NCBI GenBank assembly: GCA_029959085.1
Contig: JARWIR010000016.1
Coordinates: 21,833,499 to 21,897,498 of the forward strand
DNA length: 64,000 nucleotides
From: Nemophila menziesii
Taxonomy: Eukaryota; Streptophyta; Magnoliopsida; Boraginales; Hydrophyllaceae
Reading direction: 5' to 3'
Position numbers and translations under genes: made by a program. This document shows positions 56,001 to 64,000 of the stretch, piece after piece. Below the pieces are notes generated by a model. The model worked only from the letters and a program-made list of their open reading frames with translations. It did not search any database and was not told the DNA's origin. How positions within the stretch are numbered: the first letter of the stretch is position 1; every line of letters begins with the position of its first letter.

Positions 56001-57843
56001 CAACAATTTTAATCAATTTCACCGATAAATTTAAAAAGGATATTCTATTTAAAAGGTTTTTGAGAATAACTTTTATCGTCTAAGACATGAGGAAATGATG
56101 TTCATTTAAGATGTTATTAGGTTGTAAAAGAACTAAAATTTTGCTCTAATAAATATAGAATACAATTTTCTCTTCTTTTCTTTAATTTTTTTTAATTTCA
56201 TTAAAAAAATTATGATTCTGATAGATTTGAGATCATGATATCCATATTTACCGATAATGAAACTTTGAGTTTTTTTAAAAAAAAATTACTTTAAAAACCT
56301 TGAGTAATACAATAAAACATCTAAATTAAAAGTTGGATATGAGCCCAAGAGATCATAACTATCAAATTTTTTTTTAATAATTTATTTGTTGTAGGATTTT
56401 TTAAATTCCTAATCCAACGTGTGTTCATCGCATACTGAGTGTTAACACAGAGTTGTCTCATTTTTTAACATGTTCAGTGTCATAATGCTCTTTATCCACA
56501 CTAAATGAGCTCAATGATGACAAGGTGCATTATCAGTTATAACAGTTATCTAGTAAAAACAATAAGAGGATGGGATTAAGAAGCTAAAAGAGAAAGAAAA
56601 AAGGAAGACAATGTTGACACTGAGCATGGTTAATGATATTGAATAGTAAAAAATGAAAAACTACAAAAAACACTAAGCACATTCATTAAAAAACCTAGAA
56701 CATTTGTATAACTATAAGCAAAATTCCGTTCATTCATACCATACACTAAGAAAAAAGAATTATTATGAATGGACCTCTGATTCCTGGTGATACAGTAATA
56801 CAGTGGATCTATATTGTATCCATTTCAAGAGCTCTATTTGTGTTCATATGTTTGAATTTTAATTTTAGATATTATTAAGGGTTCATATAGGAGGATATAT
56901 TTGTAAAACTAAAGGTATTTACAAAATGTTACTTATTAGTCTTCCGTAAGAACAAAAATGTCATGTTACACTTTTGAGATGTAGGGATTGGATTTCAAGA
57001 TTATTTGGGTCAAAATATCTTTAAAAGCCACCACAAGTCTGACAAAATTACAATTAAAACCCACCATATACCCCACGCCACTACCTTTCCCCTCCCTGTG
57101 GTCTTCTTGGAAAGAACCTCAAAATGGGTTCTTTAAAGAACCCTAAATTTAACCCATAATCACTGACCAACCTCACAGATGCAAGGATATTGGTATCACG
57201 TCACACATATATCATTCTCCAAACCTGGTAACACTACTATCCAATTAACAAGAAAACATTCTTCAAAAACCTCAAATTTAAAGGTAAAGGTCCAATTTTC
57301 TCCCTTGAGGGCCAGGCTCTTATAAAAATGTTTCGATTCTTTTTACAATAATCTTACTGTTGAACAATTATTTTAATTTTCTTACTTTTTCATATTTTAT
57401 TTGATGATTATTTTACCATTAATATATATGTGTGTGCATACACGAGACTTTTATTGTAAGCTTTTGGTGTTGAACTTGTGATACTTCTTTTGTTTGATGG
57501 ATAAAATTATTAGTCATATTTGAATGAGACCTCAATGACAAAAAAATTGTAAACTTGTGTCTTGTGCTCGTTCAGTAACCATTGGCATTTAAAAGTATCC
57601 TCGTTAATGGGTTAGACCCCAATAAAAAGATAACCCTTAAATTTCTTAGGCACTACAATTAAAATATCAAATTTATATTTAGGTTAATTATCATAAATAG
57701 TCTTATGATGAGGCCCCATACCCACAAAAATTCCTCATCTTTTGGTATATTTTATGTGTTATAATTTTAGTAACATACCCTTTTATATTTTTCTAAAAAA
57801 AACTAAGCCTTCAACTTGTTTTTTATCTCCTTCATTCAACTTG

Positions 57844-57846
<3 letters not shown>
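56001..57846. other. Unassigned AT-rich stretch
   Basis: No gene or element recognised. Confidence 0.5.

Positions 57847-57892
<46 letters not shown>
57847..57892. repeat. (TC)n microsatellite
   Basis: About 45 bases of TC. The 83-codon frame across it is an artefact. Confidence 0.97.
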
Positions 57893-57894
<2 letters not shown>

Positions 57895-59167
57895 ACGCAT
57901 ACCATATGCATAATCCCAAAGATAAAATCAATTTTAAAAATAAATTTAAATAAAGAAATCACATGTTTTTTTAAAAAAAAAAAACTTGTTTAAAAATCTC
58001 AAGAATAACGGTTGAATGCCAATAGGTAAAAACCCATCAACGTTCAACAAAGCCATCAACACAAAATTCAACTAAAATAGTATAAAATAAGACCAAAGCA
58101 TGACAAAAATACAAATTTTTTAGTCAAAAAAAAAATCCGAACAAACGAATACAAGAATGGGAAAAACGTTTAAATGTCAATGGGTAAAAATCCACCAGCC
58201 AACATTATAAATAGTTTGAATGAAAATGGGTATAACCCATCAATATTTGAAATAGAGTAATTCTTTTATGTACAATCTATAATTATCATGTTATTATAAG
58301 GATATAGAAAAAAACACATATACAATAGTAAATAAAGAATAGTATACAACAAAAATTGAATATTTATTACCATGTAAGTTTACTCGATGCCTAATCCCTA
58401 GTGTCGTCATTACGTATAACTTGGTGATATCTATTATGTCGCTGCATATGACCCTTTATATCGACCATTATGAGGGCAGTGTGATAATTACCTCAGAAAT
58501 ACTATGCCCCCAGATTTTAGGCGGCAATTGTTGCTTCATTTAACATGTGTCATACTTTTGTATACGTGTAGGATAGGTTCGGTCAGAAAAAAAAAGGATT
58601 GTCTTTATTTTTCATTATCTTTTCTTGGATTTTCTGAGGCGAGTTTTTGTTGACTCCTCCTACTCTTACTTTTCAGAGGTAATTCTTTGTTCCCCCTTGT
58701 AACTATTTGCATTATGTCTTCTTCATCATCAGTTTTTTGCTTCCTCCTCTTATCATATGTTGTGATTAAGTTTGTGGTGCCGACGAGCAAACCTATCATA
58801 GATTGTCTTCCTGTAGTTTCCATTGACCCTTTAATAGTATATCATCCTATGGTATACATGGCCTCTATTAACCAATTATATCCGGACCTGGGAGATGACC
58901 CCTCACTACAAGAGGTCGAGGTCTATTTTTTTTAGGGAGAACACCCCTCGTTCTGATAATTGCAAAGCTAGGGTAAACCCTAATCCTCATCTTAGATTCT
59001 AGGATATCAAAATAAGGCGCTCCCTAACTCCCCTGATGTTGAATCCCATATTGTCTTCCGAAGACGTTTTTCCAGGGGTAGATGTTAGGATCCCTGAACT
59101 GTCAGAGCGAGTATTTGGGGTTGTGAGGGTTAGTTGTCCCTACACCTACGTTGTTTTGACTTAGGTT
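57893..59167. other. Unassigned, with palindromic GGGTAAAACCC-type motifs
   Basis: No gene recognised. Motifs of the form CAATGGGTAAAACCCATCAA occur near 58008-58050, 58165-58200 and 58210-58250, and again at 60185. A frame at 58687-58935 is open on the plus strand and mirrored by one on the minus strand; neither has a motif. Confidence 0.45.
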
Positions 59168-59685
59168 CATGAAAGCAGCCAGGATTTTCCAGTAGGAGGG
59201 GCCAAGGAGGTTTAAGGGCTTGGCCCCGAAAAAAAATTGAACCTATTTGCACTATAGGTCCATATATTCTATAAAAATTACAAAATAAACCCTTATATTA
59301 TACAAAACTGCACTATGGATCCCTATATTATGTAAAGACTGTACTATAAGTTTCAATATTTTTTTTATTTAATTACCCTTTGTATAATACAAAATAATAT
59401 ATAATTTATTAGAAAAAATAAATTATTTTACATAAATAAAATAATTATAAGTCTAATAAAATAAATTTTAAAAATTAGTGGGACCAAATGAAGATTATTT
59501 AAATTTAGGGGGGGGGGGGGGGACCAAATGAAGATTCTGAAAATTTAAGGGGGTCAAATAATTTTTTGTTTTGAAATTCAAGAGGTAAAATGATTATAAT
59601 TTTTTTTGTAGAGGGAGTTTTTTATTTTTCAAAAACCATGGGGACATGGCACCCATGGTACCAATGTGGCTCCGCCCTTGCATAG
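59168..59685. mobile_element. Possible MITE with GGCGGAGCCAC-type ends
   Basis: The right end, reversed, reads CAAGGGCGGAGCCACATTGG, and the left carries an eroded relative (GCAGCCAGGATTTTCC). The interior is AT-rich, holds 15 G at 59508-59522 and a short direct duplication (GGACCAAATGAAGATT twice). No coding frame. Target duplication not established. Confidence 0.35.
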
Positions 59686-61702
59686 GATGAGGTATAACTT
59701 TGGTCCCTTTGTGTCCGACCTTTTGCAGGCGTATTCCTTGAGCCTTGGTCAGCTATCTCCTAATCGTTGGGGTAAGGTCGCGCCTTGTAATGTTTTATAT
59801 CAGAGAAACCTGAAATAAAGTCCCCTTGTTAACCTGAAATACAATCCCACTAGGATTGGAACACATGCACTAAGTAGTGGTTAGTTAGGCAGTTATTATG
59901 GAGGCCACATTCGCATGTCCTCAATCTCAACTTGACTTTTGGACGAGTAGTTGGTGAATGTACGGTCTTCATTGCCCCTTAGGCCATCCTCGAGCCGTCA
60001 ATACTTAGTTTTAATAGGTCTTCATAAGAAAAAAACATGCCATTCTTTACTATCCATCTCCAACAGGTCGATACAGGTGGTACATTCTCCAGTCAGGAAC
60101 AACACATATATAATAGTGGGAAAAAAACACAAAAAAGGTAAAAAGAAATAAACACAAAATTAAACACAAAAATAAATAAATATTCCAATGGGTAAAACCC
60201 ATCAACCTTCAACTAAATATGCAAAAATTCAAAAAACAAATTTCGAGACTCAAAGAATGAATTGGAGAAATTTTTAGTTTGAATTTCTATGCTTGAGGAT
60301 TTTTTATTTGAAAAAGTAAAAAAATGTACACCAAGCTTTCATCATGGCTAAGCAAGGAGAGAGGGTGTTTATGTATAAATAGTTAATGGAGGAGATAATG
60401 TGTAGTTGTTTTTTTTATTATTAATAATAATTCCAACTGCAAAATGACAAAACAAATCAAGGGTATGAAAGTGAAATAAGGTGTAGGTAATATTAGAGGT
60501 GGACCTTTTATAAGTACAAAATCAAACTACTGTGTATATGGATATTAAAACTCAAAAGAGACTTTGTTTGATAATTAACCCTTCATATTTATCATTAGTC
60601 TTATTAGCTTATACAACAAGATAAATTCCTATTAAGTCCTAGAACATAACTATACACCTCCATTAGGTCCAACCTTGGACCCCTGATTTTTCCCCTAACA
60701 GGTCCAACGAATTTTTTAGTATTCCAACAATACCCTCTCACGAAATCAGATAATATCATATCACCACATGATTTACGCAATTAACTGATTCCATTAAGAT
60801 AGCATATCTTAATGGAATCCAATCTGATTTCTTCTCTTCCAATCAACCATTTCTTCCAATCTACCCGAAGCCAAGCCGCCCTTCTCCACCTTCTGCACTG
60901 TGAAATAATTCCGGTGAAGCAAGACGCAGTGACTTATATTCATCCATAGCCGTCCCAGATAGATCTGGAGCCATTAACGTTTAAAGCTTCGCATTTGAGG
61001 AGAAAGACGAACCTGAGAGGAGGAAGAAGAAGACTAGCTCAGGCGGTCATGAGAAGACCAGCTAAACGACATTGGTGAAACCGTTTTTGAGGTGTTCCTG
61101 ATGCGAGCTCCAGTATTGCATAATCAAAGCTCCCGTCGGAGCTCCATTAACAGCGACAAGGGATTTGGAATAGGAGAAGAGCTCCATTAACGGGTTTCGT
61201 CGACTTCCTGGAGAGACTTGAAGCCATTGACGGCTAAGCTTCATAGTGGTGAAAACAAAATTCGTCTCTCTCGCCAGTTTGTTTGTGTATCGTGGTGGTG
61301 GTGCTCGGTGCTGGTCGTGGTGGTGTAGGAGGCGGATCTATCGTGATCCATAGCCGAAGCTCAACTAACTTATATACACCATCACTCTTAAAGCACATAC
61401 CATCAAAATAACAAAGGTAACCCACCCAATATAACAGTCACACCATCGATATTTACGAAGTAATACCCATCACTTATCATGAACAACCCATCAGTACAAC
61501 AAACATGACCCATCCACACACACCACCAAAAACAACATATAACCCATCTCTGTGTTCAGGTTATACACGCTCTGTAATATCTCTGTGTTGATGGCGCAGG
61601 GTTTGTCCTTTGAAACCTTGAAGACGACGATGGGTAACGGGCTTGAACTTTTTTTTGGGGCTTCAAAATTTTGATATTTTAATTTTTGACTGATTGCGTG
61701 AT
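59686..61702. other. Unassigned; GC-richer segment 60860-61340
   Basis: No gene recognised. The segment at 60860-61340 has gene-like composition and a GGTGGT run near 61295-61325, but only short open frames without a known motif. Confidence 0.45.
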
Positions 61703-61707
61703 ATTAG

Positions 61708-63207
61708 TGATGTCTCCTCATTTGTGATAATAAAATCTACTTCTGAGACATCATTTTAGGCGTATTTATTAGTTTATAGGTCGAAATTAGCTTAATATAG
61801 TGCACTTTCCTATTTTGAGTCTTGATTTAATAACATAATATTTTTAGAGCATATTGGGTTTAATTGTTTATTTAGTTTGAAGCTTTAAAGATAATTATGG
61901 AGATTAATTAGAGTCCAAGTAAAAAACTACAAGATATGGAAAGAGATTTGCATGGAAATTGGAGATAAAGGAAATAAAAGCTAAAAACATGGAAAAGGAA
62001 AAGCTGCCTAAATCTGAATTTCTGCAACTACGCCTAAATAAGTGGTGATAACTCCAAAACCGAGCCGATTTTGGAAGATTCCTTTCATAGGGACGTAGAT
62101 AATTCTGTGAGGATTCTTTTGGTATATTTTGGAGCAAAACCGACCAATAACGAAGAAGATATGCTCAAAACAGTTCAGCAGTAATTATCTTTATTTCCAT
62201 ACGAATTTGAGTTGGGCTTGGAGTCCATCACTTAACCTCTCCTTCAAGAAAAGAATTAGGTCAACCTATACACTATAAATACAGCCTCTTAACACTCTAA
62301 AATCATCCTTGGTGAAACCTTAAACCAAGAGGAAGCTTACAACACAAGCAAAGAAGTCTGGAAGGAGCTGTTCATCACAATGTCTTCTTCTACCTTTAAA
62401 TTTGTAATTTCTTTCTTTTCTTCTATGAACTAAATTTCTTTAGCTTGAGTTTTTAGCATATATGTATGAACCCTAGTTTTGATTGACATCTATCTAAATT
62501 GGGAATTCTATATTTTAAACTGAAGTATAGTTTTTATTCTCTGTTTATGTGTTTGGGATTATATTCTGTGTTCTTGTGGATCGCGACCATATAGAATTAC
62601 CATCTAGTAGTTAGGTCACCATTGACAACGGTGTTTAATTACATGTTTAGCACATAACGTCTAGTGTACGATTTAGATCTGACAAATCAACCTAACTAGA
62701 TAATCACTATGGTTTAGTACATGTTACTATTTACCAATTACAGGAACAGTTTGCTTAGGAAGCCTTACTGACACAGGTAAATCTTATTTAAAACTACCTA
62801 GCGTGATTGGAACCGATTATTGAAATACTACATAATTCACCCTTACATGTTTAGAACGGCAAAACTAGTGGAGATTACATGCTAATGACTCAAGCTATAT
62901 TCTCATACTACTTCTTCTTTCGTATTTATTTTCTGTCTTTAAATTCTTAGTTTAATTTTAGTTTAATTAGAAAACCAAATAAATATCTATTGTCTTTACT
63001 TTTACTGCATTTTATTTGTTCTAGCTTTAATAAATTGCACTTGTTTATTGCATAAGATTCCCCTAACCTTCGTAGTCTCTGCGGAACGAAACTTACTTAT
63101 TTTCTAAAACTTGCATACGATCTGTATACTTGCAGAACTGTACTCAGTCTAGGGTGGTTATTTGCTCTTTATTTATATCTTATTTTATCACACCCTAGGC
63201 CCCACCA
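61708..63207 (+). repeat. Solo LTR copy C
   Basis: Begins TGATGTCTCCTC, ends GGCCCCACCA, exactly 1500 bp by coordinates. Flanked by a perfect 5-bp duplication ATTAG (61703-61707 and 63208-63212). Closest to copy B; shared blocks include 'tatgaaccctag' and 'cttgcatacgatctgt'. No internal region. Confidence 0.9.
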
Positions 63208-63287
63208 ATTAGCAAAATTGGTTTTGGTAACAAATTTATGACTGATTGCGTGATATTAGCAATATTGGTTTTGGTAACAAAATTATA
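63208..63287. repeat. 47-bp tandem duplication split by the solo LTR
   Basis: One unit, ACTGATTGCGTGATATTAGC onward, lies at 63241-63287. The other is in two parts, 61689-61707 and 63213-63240, separated by the LTR. Confidence 0.85.
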
Positions 63288-63314
63288 ATAATGGGTCACG
63301 GGGGTAAGCTTGTC

Positions 63315-63405
63315 ATTTGTGATGAACTGGACCTGATGGGCAATGGTCTATTGGTTGTGGACTCTATGGGTTAATCACCCTTTATACAACTATAGTAGTA
63401 AAATA
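63315..63405 (-). repeat. Fragment related to the copia LTR at 39.7 kb
   Basis: Shares 'gatgggcaa.tg.ct', 'ggactctat.gg' and 'taatcaccc' in order with 39680-39730. Confidence 0.5.
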
Positions 63406-63595
63406 TTAAAATTTATTTTTTATATATATGAGAACAAGCATAGGCACCACAAGGGATGAATAGCCCATTCCCTTTTCACTTTTCTTTTAGAGCTTTGAGA
63501 GAAAATAAATGTTGTGATGAACAGAGTCATCCTTCCAATCTGTAAGAGTGATACCACATCTTGAATATTTGGCTGGAAGTTCTGCAATCTTGTTA

Positions 63596-63849
63596 CTCCT
63601 TTTGTTCAACGATATTTGTCCAACTTTTTAAAAAAAAAGGTGTCCGATATCATTTGTCCCTTTGTCAATACCAAGATACTTTTTCCTACTTTTTCCAATA
63701 TTACCCCTAATTAAATAGTAGAAAGAGTATTACAATAAAAGACTTCATGTGTATAATTAAGGGCAAATGTGTAGAAAGGGAAAGTATTAAATGTTTTTTT
63801 AAAGATTTATGCAGAAAAAATGTAGACAAATCAAGCTGGACAGAGGGAG
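63596..63849. mobile_element. Stowaway-like MITE (Tc1/mariner type)
   Basis: Ends CTCCTTTTGTTCAACGA and, reversed, CTCCCTCTGTCCAGCTTG, with a TA duplication on both sides (63594-63595 and 63850-63851). 254 bp, AT-rich, non-coding. CTCCCTCYGT is the known Stowaway terminus. Confidence 0.85.
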
Positions 63850-64000
63850 TATAAACCAAATTGACCCACCTAATTTGGACAATTTTATTGCAGCCTACAC
63901 ACCCCACGATCAGGGTGGGTCCAATTTTTTTCCTAATTTCGGATTGTGTGCATGTTTGTTGGATCTGGACTAGATTACATGTGAACCATTAATGTATACC

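Noticed and set aside
57742..57993. 83-codon frame with a Leu-Ser run
   Set aside because: It is produced by the (TC)n microsatellite.
58605..58935. Open frames on both strands as a possible gene
   Set aside because: Both strands are open and neither has a recognisable motif or promoter.

Overview
The window looks like nuclear DNA of a flowering plant, probably a eudicot. It is AT-rich and has no operons or bacterial features. It is built from plant transposable-element families: Ty1/copia, Ty3/gypsy-type, L1 LINEs with and without RNase H, CACTA, hAT, Mutator-like, Stowaway and Helitron. It carries degenerate TTTAGGG telomere-type repeats and pieces of plant WNK kinase and PPR genes. No rRNA, tRNA or CRISPR was found. 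Family calls rest on reading motifs by eye; no database search was possible.

Layout, left to right. 1-3540: 3' internal region and 1.5-kb LTR of a gypsy-like element, followed by an inverted internal piece of the same family. 4540-4899: a long-TIR MITE. 5.7-8.0 kb: two 5'-truncated RNase H LINEs. 9.0 kb: a Helitron-like 3' end touching a (TA)n(TG)n microsatellite. 11.0-18.5 kb: a near full-length minus-strand L1, split by a solo LTR (5-bp target duplication) and a hAT MITE (8-bp duplication). 18.5-21.1 kb: unassigned. 21.1-23.3 kb: a 5'-truncated LINE with a perfect 17-bp duplication. 23.7-28.6 kb: fold-back element, another LINE end, a second hAT MITE, a minisatellite-like field and interstitial telomere-like repeats. 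29.1-31.3 kb: a PPR relic and a small promoter-bearing pseudogene of unknown family. 32.2-37.6 kb: two more LTRs of the first family, one splitting another LINE. 38.7-45.4 kb: an unknown ORF, a decayed copia element, a rearranged CACTA/WNK inverted repeat, a WNK pseudogene and a LINE fragment. 46.1-48.7 kb: gypsy gag-protease remnant. 49.6-50.4 kb: an LTR-like unit with a GC-rich patch. 51.8-52.1 kb: the only convincing intact host gene, a 92-residue two-helix membrane protein on the minus strand. 52.8-56 kb: second copia remnant. 56-61.7 kb: mostly unassigned. 61.7-63.2 kb: another solo LTR. 63.6 kb: a Stowaway MITE.

The genes do not form a pathway. The window is best read as nested insertions. 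The strongest results are exact insertion footprints (matching target duplications) and one unusual structure: a CACTA element inside a WNK kinase exon whose two halves now face each other as about 246-bp inverted arms. No new defence or biosynthetic system was seen.
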